Of a DNA stretch of 64,000 nucleotides, positions 35,309 to 43,537 are shown piece by piece (positions within the stretch are counted from its first letter, which is position 1; each line of letters starts with the position of its first letter). A program made the translations under genes and the position numbers. Below the pieces are notes generated by a model. That model searched no databases and was not told where the DNA came from. It worked only from the letters and a program-made list of their open reading frames with translations. Source of the stretch: an uncultured Muribaculaceae bacterium (GTDB lineage Bacteria > Bacteroidota > Bacteroidia > Bacteroidales > Muribaculaceae); assembly GCA_934661195.1 (NCBI GenBank), contig CAKUJD010000003.1:124001-188000 (forward strand), written 5' to 3'.

Positions 35309-35908
35309 ATGACTTTTAAATATTTAATGGCCGCAGCGATGGCAGCGGCCACACTGTGTGGGTCGGCGCGGCAGCTGCCCGAGCCGCAAACCACCGGCGG
35401 CAAGCCGCTGATGGAGGCCATAGCCGAGCGCCACTCGTCGCGCGACATCGACCCTGCAAGCCAAGTATCCAGTCAGGATCTCAGCAACATGCTGTGGGCT
35501 GCGTGGGGCATAACCCACGATGGCGGCAAGCGCACGGTGGCCACGGCGCTCAACCGGCAGGAGCTTAAGCTGTATGTGATCACGGCCAGCGAGATCGAGC
35601 TGTATGACGCGGCAAGCAACAGCCTTGCCACAGTGGCCACTGGCGACTACCGGCATCTGGCCGGCAAGCAGGACTTTGCCAAGGGCGCGCCGGTGAACAT
35701 CGCATTTGTGGCCGACGGCGCGAAGCAAGACCGCGCGGAGTTTCAAGCCTATGCGGCAGGCGCTGCGTCGCAGGATGTGTATCTGTATTGCGCTCAGGCA
35801 GGCCTGAAGACTGTGGTGCGCGCCAGCTTTGACGCCGACGCGCTGGGCAAGGCCATGAAGCTGGGCCCGAGCGAGCGCGTGCTGCTGGTGCAGACGGTGG
35901 GCCGATAG
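35309..35908 (+). CDS. Exported nitroreductase-family (SagB-like) protein
   Basis: 199 residues. Residues 1-20 look like a signal peptide (MTFKYLMAAAMAAATLCGSA). The rest has the flavin-reductase layout: AIAERHSSRDIDP (FMN phosphate contact in the family is an R-S-R type segment), LSNMLWAAWGITH, VYLYCAQAGLKTVVRASFD, and a terminal strand VLLVQTVG. It is shorter than cytoplasmic nitroreductases and starts directly with the fold after the signal. The substrate is unknown. A TAAATTTG box at 35244-35251 may drive it, but no matching upstream element was found. Confidence 0.82.
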   Translation: MTFKYLMAAAMAAATLCGSARQLPEPQTTGGKPLMEAIAERHSSRDIDPASQVSSQDLSNMLWAAWGITHDGGKRTVATALNRQELKLYVITASEIELYDAASNSLATVATGDYRHLAGKQDFAKGAPVNIAFVADGAKQDRAEFQAYAAGAASQDVYLYCAQAGLKTVVRASFDADALGKAMKLGPSERVLLVQTVGR

Positions 35909-35910
35909 CA

Positions 35911-35938
35911 GTTGAAAGATTAAAGTCGAAAGATTATA
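35911..35938. repeat. Two imperfect 14-bp tandem repeats
   Basis: GTTGAAAGATTAAA and GTCGAAAGATTATA follow each other directly after the nitroreductase stop codon; a third partial GTCGAGGGTT follows. Confidence 0.75.
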
Positions 35939-35998
35939 GTCGAGGGTTGTCTTCATCTCGACGGGGCATACATTATGCCTGTTATAAAAAATAAGGAA

Positions 35999-36727
35999 AT
36001 GCAAAAGACTATAATGGCAGTGGCTGCCGCAGCACTGATGTGGGCGGCAGCCAGCTGCGGTGGCGGCAGCACCGAGAGCGGCAGTCCGCAACCCGCGCCA
36101 CCTGCCGCACCGCAGCCGCAGGTGGTGATCGACCCGGGCAAAGCGCCGGAGGCCAATGCCAAAGTGCACTCGCTGCCCACACACATAGTGCCGGGCCGGC
36201 TGCGCGACATATTCACCGACAGCAACTATCTGCAGCTGCGGGCAGCCAGGGCCAACGGATTTGACCCTATAGTGGACCTGCGCTCGGCCTACAACCTGAA
36301 GCGGCCAATAGTGAAGATACACACTTGCGACGCCTACGCGCTCGACCCCATGCAGCACTCGCTGCCCTACCTGGTGCCCAAGGCAGCCGAACTGCTACGC
36401 ACCATAGGCAAAGCGTTCAGCGACACAATTAAGGCCCGCGGCGGCAAGGCCTACCGAATAAGGGTGACCAGCCTCACGCGCACCGACTACAGCGTGAGCA
36501 AACTGCTGAAGCGCAACCGCAACGCCACATCGCAGTCGTGCCACCGCTTTGGCACCACGTTTGACATAAGCTGGATAAAGTTTGACTGCCTCGACCCGAG
36601 TTTCGTGGTGTCGCTCGAAGACTTGAAAAACATTTTGGCCGAGGTGGTGTATGACCAGCGGCAAAAGGGCAAGTGCTATGTGATGTTTGAAACCAAGCAG
36701 GGCTGCTTCCACATCACCGCGCGCTGA
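35999..36727 (+). CDS. Lipoprotein with M15-peptidase-like (DUF5715-like) domain
   Basis: 242-residue predicted lipoprotein; lipobox AAASC followed by GGGSTESGSPQPAPPAAPQP, a flexible Pro-rich linker. The C-terminal half contains YRIRVTSLTRTDYSVSKLLK, SQSCHRFGTTFDISWIKFD and FETKQGCFHITAR. The S-x-x-H-x-x-G-x-x-x-D arrangement and the last His resemble the zinc ligands of M15 D-Ala peptidases, and the overall pattern fits DUF5715. A role in peptidoglycan trimming is inference. The ATG at 35999 is preferred to one 24 bases upstream because it gives a proper lipoprotein signal. Confidence 0.7.
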   Translation: MQKTIMAVAAAALMWAAASCGGGSTESGSPQPAPPAAPQPQVVIDPGKAPEANAKVHSLPTHIVPGRLRDIFTDSNYLQLRAARANGFDPIVDLRSAYNLKRPIVKIHTCDAYALDPMQHSLPYLVPKAAELLRTIGKAFSDTIKARGGKAYRIRVTSLTRTDYSVSKLLKRNRNATSQSCHRFGTTFDISWIKFDCLDPSFVVSLEDLKNILAEVVYDQRQKGKCYVMFETKQGCFHITAR

Positions 36728-36781
36728 GCACACAGGAATGACACTAACGCATAAATCAGAGAATAAACAAAGCACAAAAAA

Positions 36782-37522
36782 ATGACAGAACAGAACGCGA
36801 TTGCCAACTACTTGAAATACACTGGCAACAAAAGCATCGACATAAAGGTGGCACTCATCGACATGGACGGAGTGCTGTATGACTCGATGAAAAATCACAC
36901 CCGCGCATGGGTGAAACTGATGACCAAGAACGGCATAAAATGCACCCGCGACGAGTTTTACCTGTATGAGGGCATGACCGGCGAGGCCATAATCAAGCAG
37001 ATATTCAAGCGCGGCGCCGGCAAAAACATAACCGACGACGAGGCCAAGGCACTCTATGGCGTAAAGGCACGCTACTTCCACGAGCTGGGCGAGGTGGGCA
37101 AAATTGCCGGCGCCGACCAGATGCTGGCAGCCCTCAAACAGGCCGGGCTGGAATGCGTGCTGGTGACCGGTTCGGGCCAGAAATCGATTCTCGACCGCAT
37201 CGACGCCGACTTTCCAGGCGTGTTCAGCGACAAGCGCATCACCAGCGCCGATGTGAAGCACGGCAAGCCCAACCCCGAGCCCTACCTGAAGGGCATGGCC
37301 AAGGCCGAAGCCAAGGCCAACCAGTGCCTGGTGGTGGAAAACGCGCCGCTGGGTGTGCAGGCAGGCCATGCGGCAGGCTGCTTCACGGTGGGCGTCACCA
37401 CAGGCCCGATTCCTGAAAAAGACCTCTACAAGGCCGGAGCCGACATTGTGTATGCCGACATGAACGCATTCGCACAGGCGCTGCCCGGACTCATAGAGCA
37501 GTTCAAGGCCACTCAGCAATAA
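36782..37522 (+). CDS. HAD-superfamily phosphatase, beta-phosphoglucomutase-like
   Basis: 246 residues. HAD motif I ALIDMDGVLYDSMKNH (nucleophile and acid Asp, about 25-40), a helical cap, motif II VLVTGSGQ, motif III Lys in KHGKPNPEPYL and motif IV VVENAPLGVQAG, all in the usual order. This subfamily handles small phosphorylated sugars; the substrate is unknown. It ends 13 bp before aroB on the same strand, so co-transcription is likely. Confidence 0.9.
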   Translation: MTEQNAIANYLKYTGNKSIDIKVALIDMDGVLYDSMKNHTRAWVKLMTKNGIKCTRDEFYLYEGMTGEAIIKQIFKRGAGKNITDDEAKALYGVKARYFHELGEVGKIAGADQMLAALKQAGLECVLVTGSGQKSILDRIDADFPGVFSDKRITSADVKHGKPNPEPYLKGMAKAEAKANQCLVVENAPLGVQAGHAAGCFTVGVTTGPIPEKDLYKAGADIVYADMNAFAQALPGLIEQFKATQQ

Positions 37523-37535
37523 AAGACAGACTGGA

Positions 37536-38594
37536 ATGGCAACGGGCAAAGGACAACAGCTGCACTTCACCAACGATGTGAGCGCCGCCCTCGGCAGCAT
37601 AATCGCCGCCGAGAGTCCCAACCGCACCTTTGTGCTGGCCGACACCAACACCGAGCGGCTGGTGGTGCCGCAGCTTGGCATCGAAGGAGCGCAGACACTG
37701 GTGATGGGCGCGGGCGACGCGTGCAAGACCATCGACACCCTGAGCAGCGTATGGTCGCAGCTGGGCCGGGGCGGAGCCACGCGGCACTCGCTGCTGATTA
37801 ACGCGGGCGGCGGTGTGGTGACCGACCTGGGCGGGTTTGCCGCAGCCACCTTCAAGCGTGGCATCAGGTGCGTGAACGTGCCCACCACCCTGCTGGGCGC
37901 GGTCGACGCCGCCGTGGGCGGAAAGACGGGCATAAACTTCGGAGGGCTGAAAAACGAGATCGGAGCTTTCGCGCCAGCATGCCATGTGGTGATATCGACA
38001 CGGTTTTTCGGCACGCTGCCCGAGCGCGAAGTGAAGTCGGGGTTCGCCGAGATGCTGAAGCACGCAATGCTAAGCAGCGACGAGGCCATGGACAGCTTGC
38101 TCGACTACGACCTCGGCTCGTCCGACCCCGAGCGGCTGCTGGCCCTGCTGCGGCACTCGGTGGAGGTGAAAGAGCGCATAGTGAAGCAAGACCCCGAGGA
38201 ACACGGGCTGCGCAAGGCCCTGAACCTGGGCCACACCGTGGGGCACGCCCTTGAAAGCACCGCACTGAAGCGAGGCAAACCCGTGCCGCACGGATATGCG
38301 GTGGCATGGGGACTGGTGGCCGAGACGGTGCTGTCGCACCTGCGCCTGGGTTTCCCAAGCGCAAGGCTGCACCGGTTGGCGCAGACGGTGCGCGACAACT
38401 ATGGCGTCATGCCCATCACCTGCGACGACTACCCGAGCCTGACCGGCATGATGCGGCATGACAAAAAGAGCCTCAACGGCGAAATAAACTGCACCCTGCT
38501 GGCAGCGTGCGGCGACATCCACATCGACCAGACGATAGCCGTTGAAGAGATGAATACAGCCCTCGACATATTCCGTGATCTGATGGGACTATAG
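37536..38594 (+). CDS. aroB: 3-dehydroquinate synthase
   Basis: 352-residue NAD-dependent enzyme of the shikimate pathway that cyclises DAHP. Motifs are INAGGGVVTDLGGFAAATFK, the strand VPTTLLGAVDAAVGGKTGIN, FAEMLKHAML and LNLGHTVGHALES, which carry the zinc ligands and catalytic Lys; the C-terminal half has RHDKKSLNGEI. The length matches the family. It is the second gene of the HAD-aroB pair. Confidence 0.97.
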   Translation: MATGKGQQLHFTNDVSAALGSIIAAESPNRTFVLADTNTERLVVPQLGIEGAQTLVMGAGDACKTIDTLSSVWSQLGRGGATRHSLLINAGGGVVTDLGGFAAATFKRGIRCVNVPTTLLGAVDAAVGGKTGINFGGLKNEIGAFAPACHVVISTRFFGTLPEREVKSGFAEMLKHAMLSSDEAMDSLLDYDLGSSDPERLLALLRHSVEVKERIVKQDPEEHGLRKALNLGHTVGHALESTALKRGKPVPHGYAVAWGLVAETVLSHLRLGFPSARLHRLAQTVRDNYGVMPITCDDYPSLTGMMRHDKKSLNGEINCTLLAACGDIHIDQTIAVEEMNTALDIFRDLMGL

Positions 38595-38685
38595 GAAACG
38601 GTAGGGGTTAATAAGTGCCTGATTGCGAAACACAAAGCAGACACCACCGTTCGCTGAAGAAAACGCCGCGTTCGCTGAAACTGAC

Positions 38686-38716
38686 TTGCATTTGCCGAAA
38701 AAGGATTATACATTTG
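38686..38716 (+). promoter_or_regulatory. Bacteroidetes-type promoter in the aroB-TonB gap
   Basis: TTG at 38686-38688, 20-bp spacer, TACATTTG at 38709-38716. The predicted start is near 38722, about 260 bases before the next coding start. Confidence 0.65.
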
Positions 38717-38721
38717 CATAA

Positions 38722-38858
38722 CGGTTCTAAGGACAGGAAAAACAAACCCTGTTTTAGTCTTGCCTAGAATGCTATAACATTCGAAGATGGCAACAAGTAA
38801 GATTATCTCATAATGTGCGTGAGGCCCACGATGTTGATATCGGCAGCCTCATTTTTTT
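38722..38858 (+). ncRNA. Candidate small RNA or regulatory leader
   Basis: A consensus promoter 5' and a terminator-like hairpin 3' bound about 137 non-coding bases. Inside are short stems (ACAGG...CCTGT at about 38735-38760; GAATG...CATTC at about 38768-38785). No known riboswitch or RNA family was recognised. It could be an independent RNA or the attenuated leader of the TonB receptor gene at 38983. Confidence 0.4.
38820..38858 (+). terminator. Terminator-like hairpin in the aroB-TonB gap
   Basis: TGAGGC (38820-38825) pairs with GCCTCA (38846-38851), followed by seven T. The stem is only six pairs, with a long loop. Confidence 0.55.
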
Positions 38859-38922
38859 GCCCCATTGCCTACCGGTTGCGGTAGCAGGCGGCACTGCATC
38901 AATAACTGCGGTAAAAAATCAG

Positions 38923-38950
38923 GCCTGCGATATAATTATCGCAGGCTTTT
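38923..38950 (+). terminator. Second hairpin with short T tract just before the TonB receptor
   Basis: GCCTGCGATA (38923-38932) and TATCGCAGGC (38937-38946) form a perfect 10-bp stem with loop TAAT, then TTTT. It lies 33 bases before the receptor ATG, so a transcript from 38722 must pass it. The rest of the 388-bp gap shows nothing recognisable. Confidence 0.7.
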
Positions 38951-38982
38951 CACGTTATTAAATTATTATATTGTGCTTAATA

Positions 38983-41394
38983 ATGATGACGACAAACATA
39001 AAATCGCTGACGCTGACGCTGCTGTGCATGCTCATGGCAGTGGCAGCCGCGGCGCAAGTGACCATAAAAGGGAAAGTGACCGACGAAACGGGCAGCCCCG
39101 TGGGCTTTGCCACAGTGAGGGTGTTGGGCACCACAGTGGGAGTGAACACCGACCAGAAGGGCGACTACGAGCTGAAGGTGCCCGAGGCCGACACCGTGAT
39201 GGTGGAATTCACCTGCCTTGGCTACAGCACCATCAAGCGGCAACTGCTGAAACCGCGCGGCACGGTCACACTCAACCCAAAAATGTATGAGAAGACCCAC
39301 GAGCTGAACACAGTGGAGGTGACCGAATACCGCCGGCAGACCAACACCATGCAGAACATCGACGTGGACAAGGTGAAACTGACGCCCGACGTGGCTGGCG
39401 GCGGAGTGGAGAGCGTGCTCACCACACAGGCCGGCGTGAGCTCGAAAAACGAGATGAGCTCGCAATACATGGTGCGCGGCGGCACATATGATGAAAACAG
39501 CGTATACATCAACGGCATAGAAATCTACCGCCCGCAGCTAATCAGCTCGGGCCAGCAAGAGGGACTCAGCATCATCAACCCCGATCTGGTGAACCAGGTG
39601 ACATTCTCGACAGGCGGCTTCAACGCCGAGTATGGCGACAAGATGGCCTCGGTGCTCGACATCACCTACCGCGAGCCGCAGGCCTTCGAAGGCTCGTTTG
39701 CGGCCAGTCTGCTGGGCGGCAGCCTGTCGCTGGGCCAGAGCAGCGGCAAGTTTTCGCAGCTGCACGGCTTCCGCTACAAGCGCAACTCGTCGCTGCTGGG
39801 CTCGCTCGACAGCAAGGGCGAGTATGACCCGCAATATTTCGACTACCAGACCAACCTCGTGTTTAAGCCGTCGAGCAAATTCAAGGTGTCGTTCCTGGGC
39901 AACGTGTCGATCAACGACTACCGCTTCACGCCCGAGAACCGCGAGACAAGCTTCGGCACATCGACCAACGCCAAGACATTCAAAGTGTATTTCGACGGCC
40001 ACGAGAAAGACAAGTTCCAGACCTACTTCGGCGCGCTAAGCCTCAACTACCGCCTGAACAAGGGCAATGACTTCAGCCTCACCGCATCGGGCTATCAGAC
40101 CAACGAGCTGGTGGCCTATGACATTCACGGTGAATACTGGCTCGACGAGGCCGGTACAAGCGGCAGCGGCGGCGTTGGCGGCGAGCTGGGCGTGGGCAAA
40201 TATCACGAGCACGCGCGCAACAGGCTCAAGATAAGCGTATTCAATGTGGGGCTGAAGGGCAACACATCGCTCAACCACAACAACTTCACCTACGGCCTTA
40301 ACCTGCGCCGCGAAACCATCTACGAGCGGTCGCGCGAATGGCAGTGGCGCGACTCGGCCGGCTACTCGCTGCCGCACGTGCCTGGCGAAGTGAACGTGAT
40401 CTACAGCCTCACCTCGCGCCACGACCTTAGCACCACACGCTTTGCGGCCTTTGTGCAAGACACCTACAAACTGATGACCGGCGCCGGCCTTCTGAGCATC
40501 AACGGCGGCGTGCGCGTGAGCCACTGGGATTTCAACAAGGAGACGCTGATTTCGCCGCGCTTCAGCCTGGGCTTCGTGCCCGAGCGCAACAACCGCTTCT
40601 CGCTGCGCATGGCGGGCGGCCTCTACTACCAGGCGCCGTTCTACAAGGAATACCGCATGCAGACCACCGACACGGCAGGCAACGCCTGCATTGCGCTTAA
40701 CAGCGACATCAAGTCGCAGCGCAGCGTGCACTTCATAGTGGGCGGAGACTACACCTTCCGCGCCATCAACCGCCCGTTTAAGTTCACCGCCGAGATGTAC
40801 TACAAGCGGCTGAGCAACCTCATCCCCTATGAGGTGGACAACCTGAAGCTGTCGTACACGGGCGTGAATTCGTCGAAGGGCTACATTGCCGGCGTCGACT
40901 TCAAGCTGTTTGGCCAGTTTGTGGAGGGCACCGACTCGTGGATAAGCTTCTCACTGATGAAAACGCAGGAAGACATGGGCGGCGGAGTGAAGGTGCCGCT
41001 GCCCACCGACCAGCGCTATAGCGTGGCTCTGTTTTTCACCGACTACTTTCCCGGCATTCCGCGCCTGAAGTTCAGCCTCAAGGCCATATTGAGCGACGGA
41101 CTGCCCACCACAGCGCCGCGCAAGACCCGCGCCGACGGATACTTCCGCCAGCCCGCCTACAAGCGCGCCGACATAGGCGTGAGCTATATGCTGGTGGGCG
41201 GCGAGCACCGCCCCACCAGCGGCCTGCTGAGCCACTTCAAGAGCATTTGGCTGGGCTTGGACGTGTTTAACCTGCTCGACATTTCAAACGTGAGCAGCTA
41301 CTACTGGATAACCGATGTGAACAACATCCAGTATGCCGTGCCCAACTACCTGACGCGCCGACAGATAAACGCGCGTCTGTCGCTCACATTCTAA
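38983..41394 (+). CDS. TonB-dependent receptor with carboxypeptidase-regulatory-like domain
   Basis: 803-residue outer-membrane receptor. Signal peptide about 1-22 (ending AAAAQ); CarboxypepD_reg-like domain about 24-105 (TIKGKVTDETGSPVGFATVR); plug about 110-230 with GGGVESVLTTQAGVSSKNEM and QYMVRGGTYDENSVYINGIE; then the barrel, ending ARLSLTF. No SusD-like gene follows; instead two sugar kinases follow, the first only 13 bp away. This receptor class without SusD is widespread in Bacteroidetes and its ligand is unknown. The start at ATG 38983 (or 38986) is preferred to a TTG 12 bases upstream. Confidence 0.93.
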   Translation: MMTTNIKSLTLTLLCMLMAVAAAAQVTIKGKVTDETGSPVGFATVRVLGTTVGVNTDQKGDYELKVPEADTVMVEFTCLGYSTIKRQLLKPRGTVTLNPKMYEKTHELNTVEVTEYRRQTNTMQNIDVDKVKLTPDVAGGGVESVLTTQAGVSSKNEMSSQYMVRGGTYDENSVYINGIEIYRPQLISSGQQEGLSIINPDLVNQVTFSTGGFNAEYGDKMASVLDITYREPQAFEGSFAASLLGGSLSLGQSSGKFSQLHGFRYKRNSSLLGSLDSKGEYDPQYFDYQTNLVFKPSSKFKVSFLGNVSINDYRFTPENRETSFGTSTNAKTFKVYFDGHEKDKFQTYFGALSLNYRLNKGNDFSLTASGYQTNELVAYDIHGEYWLDEAGTSGSGGVGGELGVGKYHEHARNRLKISVFNVGLKGNTSLNHNNFTYGLNLRRETIYERSREWQWRDSAGYSLPHVPGEVNVIYSLTSRHDLSTTRFAAFVQDTYKLMTGAGLLSINGGVRVSHWDFNKETLISPRFSLGFVPERNNRFSLRMAGGLYYQAPFYKEYRMQTTDTAGNACIALNSDIKSQRSVHFIVGGDYTFRAINRPFKFTAEMYYKRLSNLIPYEVDNLKLSYTGVNSSKGYIAGVDFKLFGQFVEGTDSWISFSLMKTQEDMGGGVKVPLPTDQRYSVALFFTDYFPGIPRLKFSLKAILSDGLPTTAPRKTRADGYFRQPAYKRADIGVSYMLVGGEHRPTSGLLSHFKSIWLGLDVFNLLDISNVSSYYWITDVNNIQYAVPNYLTRRQINARLSLTF

Positions 41395-41407
41395 AGACGA
41401 CTATAAT

Positions 41408-42310
41408 ATGACAACACAGCGAAAAGTGATAGGCATAGGCGAAGTGTTGTGGGACATGCTGCCGTCAGGCCCAAGACTGGGCGGCGCTCCCGCCAACTTT
41501 GCCTTCCACGTGGGGCAGCTGGGCCTGCCGGCCGCAGTGGTGAGCCGCGTGGGCCACGACAGCCTCGGCCGCCAGGCCACCAGGCAGCTGCGCGGGCGGG
41601 GTATTGAAGTGATGGCCGGGCAGTGCTGCCTGCCCACAGGCACCGTAGGCGTGCAGCTCGACGCCGCCGGCGTGCCAGCCTACCACATAGCCACCCCCGC
41701 GGCGTGGGACTGCATCGAGTGGACTCCAGCACTTGAAGAAGCCGCCAGCCGCGCCCTGGCCATTTGCTGGGGCACGCTGGCACAGCGCGGCCACTCAGCC
41801 GCAGCAATAAGGAAAGCGGCCACAAGCGCCCCTCACAACTGCCTGAAAATATTCGACGCCAACCTGCGCGCTCCGCACTACAGCATGGACACGATAGCCG
41901 AATCGCTGCAAATGTGCAACGTGCTGAAGCTCAACGACGACGAGCTGGCGCTGCTGGCCAGCAAAGGCCTGGTCCCGACAGCGGGCGATGAAATCGAGGC
42001 TTGCCGGGGCATATTGCACTGCCACAGCAGCCTGCGCATGGTGGTGCTCACCTGCGGCAGCCGCTGCAGCCATGTGGTGACCTCGGGCGGCGAGGCCTCA
42101 ACCGTGCCCACCCCGCACGTGAATGTGGCCGACACCGTGGGGGCAGGCGACTCGTTCACAGCCGCCATGTGCGCCGCCCTGCTGAGCGGCATGCCTGCGG
42201 CCGAGGCGCACCGCCTTGCTGTGGATGTGAGTGCCTATGTGTGCACCTGTCACGGCGCCATGCCGCCAATGCCGGCGGCGCTCAAAGCGCGGCTGACGGC
42301 GGCCAAATGA
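41408..42310 (+). CDS. PfkB-family carbohydrate kinase, fructokinase-like
   Basis: 300 residues. Family signature 1 GGAPANFAFHVGQLG at about 25-39 and signature 2 DTVGAGDSFTAAM at about 242-254, with the catalytic Asp of GAGD, identify a ribokinase/PfkB kinase; the GEVLWDMLPSG opening is typical of fructokinases. It phosphorylates a hexose with ATP in the cytoplasm; fructose is likely but not proven. It starts 13 bp after the TonB receptor, so both are probably on one transcript. Confidence 0.9.
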   Translation: MTTQRKVIGIGEVLWDMLPSGPRLGGAPANFAFHVGQLGLPAAVVSRVGHDSLGRQATRQLRGRGIEVMAGQCCLPTGTVGVQLDAAGVPAYHIATPAAWDCIEWTPALEEAASRALAICWGTLAQRGHSAAAIRKAATSAPHNCLKIFDANLRAPHYSMDTIAESLQMCNVLKLNDDELALLASKGLVPTAGDEIEACRGILHCHSSLRMVVLTCGSRCSHVVTSGGEASTVPTPHVNVADTVGAGDSFTAAMCAALLSGMPAAEAHRLAVDVSAYVCTCHGAMPPMPAALKARLTAAK

Positions 42311-42351
42311 TTTTTTGCCCCCACACAGTGGCTAATTAGCGCAAAAAAGAC

Positions 42352-42359
42352 TAACTTTG
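42352..42359 (+). promoter_or_regulatory. Downstream promoter box before the ROK kinase gene
   Basis: TAACTTTG at 42352-42359, about 48 bases before the ATG. The upstream element at the expected distance reads TGG, a partial match only. Confidence 0.5.
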
Positions 42360-42406
42360 TGGCTATACAATAACATTAATAACAACTAACAATAACAGAC
42401 ATAATC

Positions 42407-43372
42407 ATGGCAAAACCCTACGTAATAGGCATCGACATGGGCGGGACTAACACCGTGTTTGGCATAGTTGACGCCCGCGGCAACGTGATAGCTAGCGACT
42501 CGATAAAGACGGCTAAGCACGCCGATATCAACGACTACATCGATGAGCTGCACACCGAACTCACACGCATCATCAAGGCTAACGACGCCGAAGGAAAAAT
42601 CAACGGCATCGGCATTGGCGCGCCCAACGCCAACTACTTCACCGGCGTGATTGAAGACGGTGTGAACCTGCCCTGGCCCACCCCAATACCACTGGCCGAC
42701 CTCGTGAGCCAGAAGTTTGGCATCCCTTGCCTCATAACCAACGACGCCAACGCGGCAGCCATAGGCGAAATGACCTACGGCGCGGCGCGCGGCCTCAAAG
42801 ACTTCATAATGATAACCCTGGGCACCGGCGTGGGCAGCGGCATAGTGATCAACGGACAGATGGTGTATGGCCACGACGGATTTGCCGGAGAGCTTGGACA
42901 CGTGATAGTGAAGCGCAACAACGGACGCATATGCGGCTGCGGACGCACGGGCTGCCTCGAAGCATACTGCTCGGCCACTGGCGTGGCGCGCACCGCGCGC
43001 GAGTTTCTTGAGATACGCAACGACGATTCGCTGCTGCGCAACCTCGACATCAGCACAATCACGTCGAAAGACGTGTATGACTGCGCAGCCGCAGGCGATA
43101 AGATGGCCAAGGACATATTTGAATACACGGGCACAATTCTGGGCGAAGCGCTGGCCGACTTCGTGACATTCTCGAGCCCCGAGGCGTTTGTGCTGTTTGG
43201 CGGCCTCACCAAGAGCGGCGACTATATCATGAAGCCCATAAAGGAGGCATTTGACAAAAACATTCTTGGCATTTACAAAGGCAAAGTGAAGATACTGCTG
43301 TCGGAGCTCAAAGAGAGCGACGCCGCAGTGCTGGGCGCATCGGCTCTGGGCTGGGAAATAAAGAACAACTAA
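42407..43372 (+). CDS. ROK-family glucokinase
   Basis: 321-residue sugar kinase. Phosphate-binding loop IGIDMGGTNTVFGIVDA (about 7-23), catalytic Asp in LITNDANAAAIGEM, LGTGVGSGIVINGQ, and the ROK zinc motif GELGHVIV followed by CGCGRTGCLEAY at about 180-191. It makes glucose 6-phosphate or a related sugar phosphate from ATP. It follows the fructokinase-like gene by 96 bp and has its own promoter box. A strong terminator follows. Confidence 0.93.
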   Translation: MAKPYVIGIDMGGTNTVFGIVDARGNVIASDSIKTAKHADINDYIDELHTELTRIIKANDAEGKINGIGIGAPNANYFTGVIEDGVNLPWPTPIPLADLVSQKFGIPCLITNDANAAAIGEMTYGAARGLKDFIMITLGTGVGSGIVINGQMVYGHDGFAGELGHVIVKRNNGRICGCGRTGCLEAYCSATGVARTAREFLEIRNDDSLLRNLDISTITSKDVYDCAAAGDKMAKDIFEYTGTILGEALADFVTFSSPEAFVLFGGLTKSGDYIMKPIKEAFDKNILGIYKGKVKILLSELKESDAAVLGASALGWEIKNN

Positions 43373-43398
43373 CCAGCACCGCCGCGTGTGCGAACCAC

Positions 43399-43460
43399 AG
43401 CGGCCGGGCCGCCACCCACTCCTCCACGGAGCGTAGCGGCCCGGCCGCTTTTGTTTTTTT
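43399..43460 (+). terminator. Rho-independent terminator of the glucokinase gene
   Basis: AGCGGCCGGGCCGC (43399-43412) pairs perfectly with GCGGCCCGGCCGCT (43436-43449), followed by TTTGTTTTTTT. Confidence 0.92.
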
Positions 43461-43473
43461 GTGCGTTAAAAAC

Positions 43474-43504
43474 TTGATTTTTATCCGTTTTAGTGATAAT
43501 TTTG
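43474..43504 (+). promoter_or_regulatory. Bacteroidetes-type promoter of the secreted tail protein
   Basis: TTG at 43474-43476, 20-bp spacer, TAATTTTG at 43497-43504; leader of about 28 bases. Confidence 0.8.
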
Positions 43505-43537
43505 CGCCGATAAAAGGAAAAAATCGGAATAAAGAAT

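Noticed and set aside
38860..38982. Cobalamin riboswitch before the TonB receptor at 38983
   Set aside because: Only a short GGCGGCACTGC-like stretch resembles part of it; the other conserved boxes and the necessary length are missing.
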